From an uncultured Pseudomonadota bacterium (GTDB taxonomy: Bacteria; Myxococcota_A; Bradymonadia; Bradymonadales; GCA-2716585), in assembly GCA_937123825.1 (NCBI GenBank), contig CAKZKQ010000582.1, positions 17,056 to 81,055 on the forward strand: 64,000 nucleotides of DNA. The letters are read 5' to 3'. Both the position numbers and the translations under genes were made by a program. Shown in pieces: positions 1-9,274 of this stretch; position 1 is the stretch's first letter; each line of letters begins with the position of its first letter. Below the pieces are notes generated by a model, which saw only the letters and a program-made list of their open reading frames with translations, did not search any database and was not told where the DNA came from.

Positions 1-3000
1 AGTGAAGTCTGCGCGCTCCAAGACTGTGGAGCGCATCGTGGCGTCGCTCAGTTGGGCGTCGGTGAGCACGACCAGGCCCATCAAAGCGTTGGAGAGGTCG
101 GCGCCGCTCAGGTCGGCCTGCTCAAGGATGGTGTCGTTGAACTCTGCGTGGTTGACGTCGGCGCCGCTCAGGTCCACGCCGCCCATGTCCGCGCCGTTGA
201 ACGTGGCCCACGGCCCCAAAAGCACCACACCGCCCGTGGAAGGCTGCGAACGACAGACCCAATCGTCATCAGGAAGAGCCGCAGGACACTCGCCCACCAA
301 CCCGTGGGTGGCGGCCTGGACCATGAAGGCGCCGCTCATATTGGCCCCAGAGAGATCGGCGCCCACCAAGACCGCCGAGGTCAAGGTGACGCGCGTCAGA
401 TCGGCCCCGTTGAGCCTGACGCCCTCAAAGTCCAACCTGGAAAAGCGCCCTTCCCGCAAATCGGCGCCTGGACCCATAAGCACTGAGAAGTCCTCGACCT
501 GGTCCGTGCGGCAAGACCAGTCCTCGGGCAGCGCCTGAGGGCATCCAAGGGCCACGTTGTGGGTTCTGGCGCGGTCGAGGTTGGCCGCAGAAAGGTCAGC
601 GCCGCTCAGATTGGCCTGCTCAAGGTTGGCGCCGGTGAGGTCCGCGTCGACAAAGTCCTGGCCGCTCAGGTCGGCGTTTTGAAGAGCGGCGCCGCGCAAA
701 TCGACCCCAGGCCCCAGGATGATGAACTGTCCGGCGGGGGCTTCGACACACTCGTAGTCCACAGGCAAGACCCCGGGGCAGGCGGCCAACTCCCAGGTCA
801 CCGCGCCGCGCAGGTCCGCCTCGGCCAGGTCTTGCCCGCTGAGATCTTCACCGCGCAGGAAGCCACACCTGGGCAACAACGCCGCGCGCTGGCGTCCGGG
901 GCAAATGGTGTCGTTGGTAAATTGTGCCGCGCTCAGATCGGCGTCCGTCAAGTTGGCGTCGGTCAAATCGGCCTCAGAGAGGTTGGCCCCCGCGAGGTTG
1001 GCTCCTGCGAGGTTGGCGCCCGAGAGGTTGGCCCCGGTCAGGTCTGTGCCTTGAAGATTGGCACCGCTGAGGTCTGCGCCAGAGAAGTCCACGCCGTTCA
1101 GATCCTGACCAGCGAGGTTGGCCCCGGCCAGAAAGCCGCAGCGCGGCAGTTCGCTCTGGGTGCGTCCGTCGGTGCAGACGGTGTTGTCGGTGAACATCGC
1201 GCCGCCCATGTTGGCGCCCACCAACCGAGCCCCCTCCAAATCCGCGTCGCTCAAGTCCGCGTCGCCCAAATCCACGCCGGGGCCAAGGAGCATCACGCGC
1301 CCGTTGGCGGGCTGACTGCGACAGACCCAGTCTGGAGAGGGGTTTTGCTCTGGACACGTCAAAAGATCAAAAGCCTTGGCGTTGGTGAGCGTGCTGCTCG
1401 CCAGCGAGGCATCAGAGAGATCGGCGCCGCGCAGGTCGGCGCCTTCGGCGTTGGTGTTGACCAGCGCGGCGCCCACAAGCAAGGCCCCGGTCAGGTCTGC
1501 GCCGGTCAAATTGGAGCCAGTGAGGTCTGCGCCGGACAAATCCGCGCCCACAAGGCGCGCCCCCTGAAGGTGTGCAGCACTGAGGTCTGCCCCTATAAAA
1601 TTCACGCCGCTGAGCAAAGCACCAGGGCCCACCAGCGCAAAGGTGCCCATCGCCGGTTGCCGACGGCAGCTCCACAAAGGCGGCAAAGCATCGGGGCAAG
1701 CGAGCAACCCGTTGGCGATGGCCTGGGTCAGGTCAGCGTCGCTCAAGTCCTGCCCTTGGAGGTCTTGGCCTTGAAGGTAACCGCACCGTGGAAAGACCTC
1801 GGCGGTGCGGCCATCGGGGCACCGGGTGTCGTTGGTGAATTGCGCTGCGTTCAGGTCTGCGCCGGTCAAGTCGGTGCCGGTCAGATCCACGCCGCTCAAG
1901 TCCACGCCGCTCAGGAGAGCAAAACTCAGGTCGAGCCCGGGGCCCAGGATGACAAAAGCCCCCGCGCCAGGTTGCGAGCGACACTGCCGATTGGCCGACA
2001 GTTGTGCCGGACAGGCGATGAGCCCATGGGTTTTGGCTTGGATCAGGTTGGCGCCGGTCAAATCCGCGCCGCCCAGGTCAGACAGCGTCAAATCAGCGCC
2101 GCTGAGGTTGGCATCAGCGAGGTTTGCCTCGCCAAGATCGGCCTCGGAGAGGTTTGCCCCCTCCAAATTGGCGGAGGGCCCAAGGAGCGCCTGTGTGCCC
2201 ACAGCGGGTTGGGCGCGGCAAAGCCAGTCTTGGGGCAAGGCGGCGGGACAGCTCAGGAGCCCATGGGTTGTGGCGCGGGCCAGGTTGGCGCCGGTGAGGT
2301 TGGCGCCCTCCAGCGCCGCGCCAATCAACACGGCGCTGCTGAAGTTTGCTTCGGAGAGGTCGGCGCCGCTCAAATCGGCGCCAGGCCCCACAAGCACAAA
2401 AGCCCCAACACCGGGTTGAGAGCGACAAAACCAACGCTCGGGGCGCTGGTCGGGGCAAGCCGCAAGGCCGTGGGTCTGTGCGCTGTCCAGCACCGTGTCG
2501 CCCAGCGACACACCGCCAAGGTCAACCCCGGTCAAATCGGCCCCAGCGAGGTCCAGGCGCGGCCCAAGAAGGGCCGAAGTGTCCCGACTCGGCTGGGCGC
2601 GACAGGTGTAATCAGCCAGGAGCGCCGCGGGGCAGCCGTCAAGAAGGTGGGCTCTGGCCCGGTCAAGCGAACGCACCAGGAGGTTGGCGTCGCTCACGTT
2701 GGCCTCGCGCAGGTCGGCGTTGCTCAAATCGGCGTTTGAGAAGTCTGCGCCGACGAGGTTGGCGCGGCGCAGGTCGGCGCCCTGAAGGTTGGCGTCGCGG
2801 AAGTTGGCGCCCTGGAGGTCGGCGCCGGACAAGTCGGCGCCGGTGAGGTTGGCGCCCGAGAAGTCTGCGTTGGACAAATCGGCGTCGGCCAACTCAGCCC
2901 CCGAGAGGTCTTGGCCTTCAAAATCCACCTCATCGGGTGAACCATCGTTGTCGTCGTCGGGATCACAGACGTCGCCCTGCGCGTCGTCATCGCTGTTGAC

Positions 3001-3852
3001 CTGGTCGGGGTTTTCCACCTCGGGGCAGTTGTCGATGTCGTCGCGGACCCCGTCGGCGTCTTGATCCCCTTCACAGGCATCGCCCACGCCGTTGTCATCA
3101 AAGTCACGCTGGTTGGTGTTGGCATCCTCAGGGCAGTTGTCGACCTCGTCCAAAACACCATCGCCGTCATCGTCAATGTCGCAGACGTCGCCCTGCCCAT
3201 CGCCGTCGAGGTCTCGCTGGTCGGCGTTGGCATCCTCAGGGCAGTTGTCATCGTCATCAGGGACCCCGTCGGTGTCGAGGTCCAACTCACACGCGTCCCC
3301 AACGCCGTCGCCGTTGAGGTCATCCTGGCTCTCGTTGGGCGTCAGCGGACAGTTGTCGTCATCGTCGTCCACACCGTCATTGTCGTCGTCAGGATCGCAG
3401 GCGTCCCCTTGCCCGTCACCGTCGTTGTTGTCCTGGTCGGGGTTCTCCACCTCGGGGCAGTTGTCGACGTTGTCGGCGATGGAGTCTCTGTCACGGTCGG
3501 CGTCCAGATCCGTCTGGCAGCGTCCAGCCAGACACAACTCGCCAAGTGGACACTCACGGTCGGTCTCACACTCAAAGACAAAACACGCGCCAGTCTGCAC
3601 ATCGCAGCCCTGGCCATCGGGACAGTCGGTGTCAGCGGCGCACGGGCACTGGTCGCCTTCGCAGGGAGGCTCAGACACACACGCGTTGTCCTCACAGATC
3701 TGCCCTTGGCCACAGTCCGAGTTCAAGCGGCACTGGGGCTGCTCGGTGGAACCGCCGCCTCCATCGCCACCACAAGCCCCCAAAACGCTCAGCAGGCCCA
3801 CCAGGGCCACACACCACACGACGGTTCTTTGCGTCACAGCGCTCAACAACAT
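1..3852 (-). CDS. Pentapeptide-repeat / TSP3-repeat surface lipoprotein (3' end outside window)
   Basis: The frame is open from ATG 3852 to the left edge (1284 codons, no stop), so the C-terminus is missing. The N-terminus has a hydrophobic stretch ending in the lipobox LGAC, so a lipid-anchored envelope protein is predicted. It is followed by Cys-rich EGF-like segments (about 3500-3770), then thrombospondin-type-3-like Asp repeats of the DxDxDGxxDxxDNCP kind (about 2930-3510), and then more than 900 residues of pentapeptide repeats (A(D/N)LSG, A(D/N)LTG), which form a right-handed quadrilateral beta-helix in known family members. The helix is broken at intervals by inserts containing two cysteines, mostly like CPxxLPxDWxCRSQP followed by LLGPG. 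An in-frame ATG at 3894 is an alternative start; 3852 was chosen because GGTGA lies just upstream. The family is clear; the biological role (adhesin or surface scaffold) is inference. Confidence 0.9.
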   Translation of the reverse strand, partial: MLLSAVTQRTVVWCVALVGLLSVLGACGGDGGGGSTEQPQCRLNSDCGQGQICEDNACVSEPPCEGDQCPCAADTDCPDGQGCDVQTGACFVFECETDRECPLGELCLAGRCQTDLDADRDRDSIADNVDNCPEVENPDQDNNDGDGQGDACDPDDDNDGVDDDDDNCPLTPNESQDDLNGDGVGDACELDLDTDGVPDDDDNCPEDANADQRDLDGDGQGDVCDIDDDGDGVLDEVDNCPEDANTNQRDFDDNGVGDACEGDQDADGVRDDIDNCPEVENPDQVNSDDDAQGDVCDPDDDNDGSPDEVDFEGQDLSGAELADADLSNADFSGANLTGADLSGADLQGANFRDANLQGADLRRANLVGADFSNADLSNADLREANVSDANLLVRSLDRARAHLLDGCPAALLADYTCRAQPSRDTSALLGPRLDLAGADLTGVDLGGVSLGDTVLDSAQTHGLAACPDQRPERWFCRSQPGVGAFVLVGPGADLSGADLSEANFSSAVLIGAALEGANLTGANLARATTHGLLSCPAALPQDWLCRAQPAVGTQALLGPSANLEGANLSEADLGEANLADANLSGADLTLSDLGGADLTGANLIQAKTHGLIACPAQLSANRQCRSQPGAGAFVILGPGLDLSFALLSGVDLSGVDLTGTDLTGADLNAAQFTNDTRCPDGRTAEVFPRCGYLQGQDLQGQDLSDADLTQAIANGLLACPDALPPLWSCRRQPAMGTFALVGPGALLSGVNFIGADLSAAHLQGARLVGADLSGADLTGSNLTGADLTGALLVGAALVNTNAEGADLRGADLSDASLASSTLTNAKAFDLLTCPEQNPSPDWVCRSQPANGRVMLLGPGVDLGDADLSDADLEGARLVGANMGGAMFTDNTVCTDGRTQSELPRCGFLAGANLAGQDLNGVDFSGADLSGANLQGTDLTGANLSGANLAGANLAGANLSEADLTDANLTDADLSAAQFTNDTICPGRQRAALLPRCGFLRGEDLSGQDLAEADLRGAVTWELAACPGVLPVDYECVEAPAGQFIILGPGVDLRGAALQNADLSGQDFVDADLTGANLEQANLSGADLSAANLDRARTHNVALGCPQALPEDWSCRTDQVEDFSVLMGPGADLREGRFSRLDFEGVRLNGADLTRVTLTSAVLVGADLSGANMSGAFMVQAATHGLVGECPAALPDDDWVCRSQPSTGGVVLLGPWATFNGADMGGVDLSGADVNHAEFNDTILEQADLSGADLSNALMGLVVLTDAQLSDATMRSTVLERADFT

Positions 3853-4237
3853 GTTTCGATCACCAGAGACATCGCGCCAGACCACGTGCGGCATCGCTTT
3901 GCCTGTGGTCGGGTATCAAAAAAGGTTGCCCATGTGCACGCCGGATTTCACGGCAACCAGGGGATGTTTAAGGGCATCAGAGGGTGGCATGTCTCCCGGC
4001 GCATTTCAAATGCACCGGGCTGCGCGCCAGGGAAGGGCAAGAGGAGAGGCTAGGCCGAGTACCGTTTAAAACGAGCCTTGCGAGGGCGAGAAATCACAGT
4101 TCAGTTCGAGGAGGAGAGCACAGGCGGGTCCTTGACCCGCCGAGCATCGACGACGAAGAAATGGGCTGTGAGAGCCGTCATCGCTGGCTCGTTTTGAGCG
4201 GTACTCGGTCTAGAGAGGACGTCAAAGGGCACAGCGC
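3853..4237. other. Intergenic region with large palindrome
   Basis: 385 bases between two leftward genes. It holds the promoter region of the pentapeptide gene near 3860-4000 and the 164-bp palindromic element at 4050-4213. No credible coding frame was seen. Confidence 0.7.
4050..4213. repeat. 164-bp imperfect palindrome (MITE-like or structured RNA)
   Basis: Arms 4050-4076 and 4187-4213 are inverted repeats over 27 bp with three mismatches; both begin or end in CTAG and contain CCGAGTACCG. The centre of symmetry (about 4132) coincides with a perfect 8-bp stem, GGCGGGTC/GACCCGCC, with loop CTT at 4123-4141. The flanks between carry partial complementarity, for example TCACAG against CTGTGA. 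A single long bulged hairpin is therefore possible. It lies between a lipoprotein stop codon and the next leftward gene. It could be a non-autonomous mobile element, a REP-like repeat or a processed RNA. No target-site duplication was identified. Confidence 0.65.
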
Positions 4238-4990
4238 TCAGGGCAGCCCAGAGACTTCGATGATGTTGTCGCCAGCGACCGTGGTGCCCATCTCAATGAA
4301 GGCCCCCAGGTCCTGATCAGAGACGCCCACTGACACCGTCACGGTGTCGTCATCAAAGCGGCCGCACTCGGTGGCGCCAAGCTCATAGACGTGGATGGCG
4401 TCGCCGTTCTCAATGACGGCGGCTTCGGCACCGACCTCATCGTCTCCAAAAGACACGATGACAAAGCCCTGGTTGAGCGACGTAAAGAGCGTGGTGTCCA
4501 CATCGCCGCCGCCAAAGCACTCGCCCTCATTGACCGCATCGGGAGCCCCCAAAAGCGCCAGGGGGTCACACGCTTCGTTGATGGCGCCGCCCTCTTCTGC
4601 GTCACAGGGCACGTTGGATTCGGCCTGGAGCACCGCCGCAAAGAGCTCGGTCCCGTCTTCGGCCTTGATCAGGCCCACGGCGTCGATGTCGGCGCCAGGG
4701 GTGCCATCAACAACCGCTTGGGCCAGATCCTGGATCAGCACCAGCGTAAAGAGTTGGGGCGGCTCGTTGTTGGGGTTGTTGTTGGGATCGTTGTTCCCGT
4801 CATTGTTAAAGTCGTTGTTGCCGACGTCGTTGTTCTCGTCGTTGTTGAAATCGTTGTTGATCCCGTTGTTGGGGTCACCACCGGCATCATCGGCCGTACC
4901 AAAGCCGTCATCGGTCGGATCAAAAATGCACCCGCTGCCAAGCGTTAACGCCGCAAGCAGCACACACAACACGCCCAATCGCCACTTCAT
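4238..4990 (-). CDS. Asn/Asp-rich linker lipoprotein
   Basis: A 250-residue secreted lipoprotein of unknown function. ATG 4990 is chosen over TTG 4993 because AAGGAG sits 7 bases upstream. Residues 1-21 form a signal peptide with lipobox GSGC. It is followed by a flexible linker of repeated DPNN/NND units (about residues 33-77), a linker style common in Bradymonadales-type lipoproteins. The C-terminal globular part (residues 80-250) has four cysteines and alternating beta-strand patterns, with no family I recognise. The linker probably spaces the C-terminal domain away from the outer membrane; that is inference. Confidence 0.85.
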   Translation of the reverse strand: MKWRLGVLCVLLAALTLGSGCIFDPTDDGFGTADDAGGDPNNGINNDFNNDENNDVGNNDFNNDGNNDPNNNPNNEPPQLFTLVLIQDLAQAVVDGTPGADIDAVGLIKAEDGTELFAAVLQAESNVPCDAEEGGAINEACDPLALLGAPDAVNEGECFGGGDVDTTLFTSLNQGFVIVSFGDDEVGAEAAVIENGDAIHVYELGATECGRFDDDTVTVSVGVSDQDLGAFIEMGTTVAGDNIIEVSGLP

Positions 4991-5412
4991 CAATTCGCTC
5001 CTTTTGCCCAGTTCAGCGTCGCGGCTTCCAACGGCCCCTCACAACCACACCCCAGGCGGATTCAGCCAAAGCACAGGGCTCTGGTCCGACTCTGAGATGG
5101 AGCGCAGACCACAATGTGACATTTTTCGTGTCACAAGCTTTCCCCAAAAGGCTCTCAATCCGACGCACTTGTGTGCCTTGAGAGACCACCCAACATCGAC
5201 AAGACCGTGCCCCAACACGGCCTGACGAGGGGAAAATCTGTGGTGCGGTGAACGGCGAGGGACCCCCGACAACGTTGTTATTCAAAATCCATCATCTCGC
5301 CTGCAAGATATCGCATCTTGGGGACAAACCCCAACAATAAGGCATCCGCCCCCGTCAAAACGACGCAGACGCCCATCAAAGATCAAAAATAAGCCGCTGT
5401 GGGTCGCTCGCC
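4991..5412. other. Intergenic region, no gene seen
   Basis: Lies between two leftward genes and should contain the promoter of the Asn-rich lipoprotein. Two small hairpins occur: CAAGAT/ATCTTG at about 5304-5320, and TTGGGG/CCCCAA with loop ACAAA at 5318-5334. Neither has a convincing U-tract. Short open frames here have no coding character. Confidence 0.5.
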
Positions 5413-8400
5413 TCAGGGCACTTTGTTCAAGAGCGCTTTGAGTTGCGCTGCGCGGGTCTCGTCTCCAAGCGCGGACCACTGGTCAAAAGCCAAACGGTGG
5501 GCCACCTGAGCCCGCTGGGCCTTGCCGGCCGCCAGCGCCAACTCACCCGCGGTCTGAGCCGCCCAGGCCACGTCTGTGTCCACAAACGAGGTCTGCCCCA
5601 ACAGCTCCACCGCGCGTTCCTGGTAACGGTCCCACCCTTCCCAGTCCCCTTGACCCGCTGCGCACGCCATCAGCGCCGCACAGACGCCGCCCAGGATGCC
5701 CTCCTGATTGTGGCGGCGCAGGCTCTCGCGCCCCACCTCAAGAAGCCCGCGCGCCTCTGCGTAATCGCTGCTGCGCAAAAGCAAAAGCCCCAGGTTGATC
5801 CGCGGAAAGACGTTCTCGCCGTGACCGATCTCCTCAAAAAGCTCCACCGCGCGGCGGTAATAATCCTGCGCCGCCTGGGCGTTGTGGCGATAGCGCTCGA
5901 TCTCACCCAGACTGTTGAGGACGTTGGCCATCGCCAGACGGTTGCCCTGGCGCCGCGCCACCTCAAAGGTCTTCTGGTAAAACCCTGCGGCGCGTTCAGA
6001 ATCGCCGCTGCGGCGAGCCACGTGACCCAGCGCCAGCAGACAGCGGCCAAAGGTGGAGTCGTCCCCAACTTGCTGGCTCAGCGCCCTGCCCTGCTCAAGC
6101 CACGCGGCGGCCTGTTCAAGCTCTCCCTGGTAGACTTTCACGCGGCCCAACATCGCCAACACACGGGCCTGGTTGGCTTCGCTGCCCTGCTGGGTCAACA
6201 AACCGCGCGTCTCTTCCAAAAGCACCAGCGCGTCTTCAAGTTGGCCGCGCTGAAGCGCGACGTGGCTCTTTTCCAGCAAGGCCTCTGTCAGCAACTCACC
6301 CCAACCGTGGAGCCGCGCCCGCTCTTCCAGCTTTCCGGCCAGCGCCCAGGTCCTGTCCAGGCGCATCAAGCGGCGCCAGACCTGCGCCTGCCGCCTCCAG
6401 ACCTGACCCCAGCGTTGGTCATCCTCGCCGACACCAAGCGCCTCCAGGATCTCCTGACAACTCGACAGGAGTTGATCGGCCTCTTTGTACTGGTGGAAGC
6501 GTTCGCGCTCGGCCACGCCGTCCAAGAGCGGCTTGAGCGCCTCTTGCAGCTTGCCTGCGGCCTTCAGGTGCACGCCGACACGCTCGGACAGACCGCGCAC
6601 TGGCTGCGGATAGAGATCTGCCAACACCTCGGCGCAGGTCTGATGCAGGATCGGCAGCTCGCCGCGAAGCGACGCCCCGCGCTCCACGCTCTCGCGCAGC
6701 ATGGAGTGCACAAAACACCAGCCGCGCTCGGTGGCCTGAATCAAGCGGCGCGACTGCATGGCCTCCATCAGATCGCGGCCAAACGACACCGCCAAACGCG
6801 CGCACACAGACTGCCACTCGCGCGCATCGACCTCTCGGCCAAGGACCGCCGCCAACTCCAGCGCCATCCGCGCGCTGTGCGGGGAACCCTCAAGGAGGCG
6901 ATCGATCCGGGCCTTCCAAATCTGGTGGATGTCCTCGGGCAAGACGGCCTGCTCGCCTGCGCGCAGCACAAAGCCGTTGGGGCCAAGCTCCAACACCCCG
7001 CGAGAGACCCAGTCGCCCACCAACTGGACGGCAAAGAGGGGGTTTCCGGCGCTGCGCTCCTCAACCTGAACGGCCAACTCTCCTTCAAGACCGAGCAGTT
7101 CTTTGACAAGGCGAGCATTGTCGGTGCTGTCGAGGTGCCCGATGACCATTTCGGAGGCGCTGGGCTGGGTCATGACGGAGGCCAGCGCGGCTTGCTCGAC
7201 GGTGCGTTCGGCCAGCGCTTCGTCGCGGGCCGTCATGAGGACCAGGATGGGGATCTGGCGCTGACTCTGGAGCAGGAACTGGGCAAACTCCAGGGCGTCG
7301 GAGCCCCATTGGACGTCGTCGAGCCAGACGATCATGCAGCGCTGGTGGGCTTCGCGCTCTATTTGGCGCAGCACCAACGCGTAGCGCTCGGCGGCGCTGT
7401 TGAACTCAATGGCCTCGCCGCCCTCAGAGGCGTCCATCAACGACATCAACTGGGTCAGGGCGGCGGGCTCGTAGTCGCCAGCGACCCCTTGCTCGCTCAG
7501 AAGGCGTTGAACGCGCTCGGCGGTCTCATCGTAGGAGAGCCCGGCGCAGCGCAAGTGGCGCGACAAGAGGCCGGGCAAACCATCGGCGGGCTCGGGCAGC
7601 GGGTTGTGGCTGGTCTTCATGACCGTGGCCACGCCCAACTCATGGGCGCGCTCGCAAATCCACTCCACCAGCCGACTTTTGCCCACCCCTGCCGGGCCGC
7701 GCAAGAGCATCAAACGCGGGATCTGGGTCGAGATGACCGCCATGAGGGACTGCCAGATCTGATCGCGCTCGGTTTGACGGCCCACAAGCGGCACCGTCCG
7801 CAATCCGTAGAGCCCCAGACCCGCCCCGACAAGCTGGTTGGAGGGCACGGGCAGGAGCTTTCGACGCCAATCCCCCGCCATGCTCGGGGCCATGGTGCCC
7901 CAGGTGCCCGCCACAGACTCCACCGTCAACTGCAATCTGGACACCGACGCCAACGGCTTGTTGTCCCACGTCTCAACGCGCGGCCTGCCGGTGGTGTCGG
8001 GCGCATCCTCGGGCTCCATGGTGAAGTCCAGGGTCGCTTCGGCCAGTTGGGCATCATCGCCGTGGCCAGAGGCGGGCGCGTCGTCGTCCACACCGCCCAG
8101 CGCCCAGGCCTCCGCCTCCAACGGCATGAAGATGTGGGACGGCTCGTCCAACGCCGTCTCTTCATCCTTTCTTTGGGGCAACGCCAGCATGGGTCGCGTG
8201 GAGGAAGGTGCCTGGACTTCTTCGCTGAGGTGGAGCTGGCTCAAGGCCCAGGCGGCGTCAGCGGCGCGCTGAAAACGGCCCGCGGGGTGCTTGGAGAGCA
8301 GACGCAAGAGCCAACGCTCAAAGCCGTGCGGCACGGGCCCCAGCGGCATAAAAGGGGGCGGCGCGTCGTTGATGTGCTGGTAGGCCAGTTGGAAAAAATG

Positions 8401-9093
8401 CCCCGAGTGAAAGGGCGGGGTCCCGCACGCAAGCTTCCAGGCCATCACCCCCAGCGCGTAGAGATCGGTCCAGGGACCATAATCGCGCCAGCGGCCCTCG
8501 AACTGCTCGGGGGCCATGTAGTAGGGCGTGCCGCTGGGCCCCTCAAGCACACCCGAGCGGGTCTGCTCAACGGCGTGGGCAATACCAAAGTCGGTCAGCT
8601 TCAACCCAGGGCGAACATCGCTGGGACCCGAGATGAGCACGTTGGCGGGCTTGATGTCCCGATGGATCACGCCCCGAGCGTGCGCGTGGGCCAACGCATC
8701 GAGCAACCCCATCAAGGTCGCCTTGAGCACACTCCAACTCAGCGGCAACTGCAGCATGTCCAGCGATCCGCCGCTGGACAACTCCATGACCAGATACGGG
8801 CTGCCGGCCACCAACTGTCCCTGCGAGCCCGCCGAGTCTTGCTGCCCCACCTCGCCGTAGTCCAGCATCAAGATGATGCCAGGGTGACTCAGCGCCGCGA
8901 CGGCCTGCACCTCATTGCGCAGCGCGTCCCAGTAACGGGCCTGACGGACACGCTTGCTTGTCAGCACCTTGACGGCCACCTGAACGCCTTGTCCGACATG
9001 CTGCGCACGCCAGACCTCGCCCATGGCCCCCTGACCGACGATCTCCAGTAGTTTGAATGGACCCAGTTCAATCGATGGCTTGGCCAACGTCAC
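5413..9093 (-). CDS. Ser/Thr protein kinase - AAA ATPase - TPR regulator
   Basis: About 1226 residues. GTG 9093 is favoured over TTG 9096 because GGAG lies 8 bases upstream. Residues 10-290 are a complete Hanks-type kinase: glycine loop GQGAMGEVW (about 20), lysine in VAVKVL, HRDIKPANV (about 143), DFGIA (about 168) and GTPYYMAPEQ. A central AAA_16/STAND-like ATPase follows, with VGRQ, Walker A GPAGVGKS (about 464) and Walker B IVWLDDVQW (about 588). The C-terminal third (about 860-1200) is a run of TPR-like helical repeats. This kinase-AAA-TPR layout is known from myxobacterial multidomain kinases, where the TPRs are thought to bind partners and the ATPase to act as a switch. It should be catalytically active and cytoplasmic, as no membrane segment is seen. 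The signal it senses is unknown. Confidence 0.93.
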   Translation of the reverse strand: MTLAKPSIELGPFKLLEIVGQGAMGEVWRAQHVGQGVQVAVKVLTSKRVRQARYWDALRNEVQAVAALSHPGIILMLDYGEVGQQDSAGSQGQLVAGSPYLVMELSSGGSLDMLQLPLSWSVLKATLMGLLDALAHAHARGVIHRDIKPANVLISGPSDVRPGLKLTDFGIAHAVEQTRSGVLEGPSGTPYYMAPEQFEGRWRDYGPWTDLYALGVMAWKLACGTPPFHSGHFFQLAYQHINDAPPPFMPLGPVPHGFERWLLRLLSKHPAGRFQRAADAAWALSQLHLSEEVQAPSSTRPMLALPQRKDEETALDEPSHIFMPLEAEAWALGGVDDDAPASGHGDDAQLAEATLDFTMEPEDAPDTTGRPRVETWDNKPLASVSRLQLTVESVAGTWGTMAPSMAGDWRRKLLPVPSNQLVGAGLGLYGLRTVPLVGRQTERDQIWQSLMAVISTQIPRLMLLRGPAGVGKSRLVEWICERAHELGVATVMKTSHNPLPEPADGLPGLLSRHLRCAGLSYDETAERVQRLLSEQGVAGDYEPAALTQLMSLMDASEGGEAIEFNSAAERYALVLRQIEREAHQRCMIVWLDDVQWGSDALEFAQFLLQSQRQIPILVLMTARDEALAERTVEQAALASVMTQPSASEMVIGHLDSTDNARLVKELLGLEGELAVQVEERSAGNPLFAVQLVGDWVSRGVLELGPNGFVLRAGEQAVLPEDIHQIWKARIDRLLEGSPHSARMALELAAVLGREVDAREWQSVCARLAVSFGRDLMEAMQSRRLIQATERGWCFVHSMLRESVERGASLRGELPILHQTCAEVLADLYPQPVRGLSERVGVHLKAAGKLQEALKPLLDGVAERERFHQYKEADQLLSSCQEILEALGVGEDDQRWGQVWRRQAQVWRRLMRLDRTWALAGKLEERARLHGWGELLTEALLEKSHVALQRGQLEDALVLLEETRGLLTQQGSEANQARVLAMLGRVKVYQGELEQAAAWLEQGRALSQQVGDDSTFGRCLLALGHVARRSGDSERAAGFYQKTFEVARRQGNRLAMANVLNSLGEIERYRHNAQAAQDYYRRAVELFEEIGHGENVFPRINLGLLLLRSSDYAEARGLLEVGRESLRRHNQEGILGGVCAALMACAAGQGDWEGWDRYQERAVELLGQTSFVDTDVAWAAQTAGELALAAGKAQRAQVAHRLAFDQWSALGDETRAAQLKALLNKVP

Positions 9094-9274
9094 CAATCAT
9101 TCTCCAATGCCCAGCTTCAACACTCCCCATCTCCCATACTCGCCAGACCCCCAATACAATTGGCAGCCTGCCCTCCTTTGGCATGGTTATATTGACCTCA
9201 TTTTGACCCATATGGCCACCAAATCGGTCGAAGGAAGTCCTCAGAGCATCGCATTGACCCCGCCGCAACACAAA

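Noticed and set aside
5443..9051. Long open frame antisense to the kinase-ATPase gene
   Set aside because: GC-rich codon structure keeps opposite-strand frames open; the protein has no domain, while the minus strand encodes an intact kinase.
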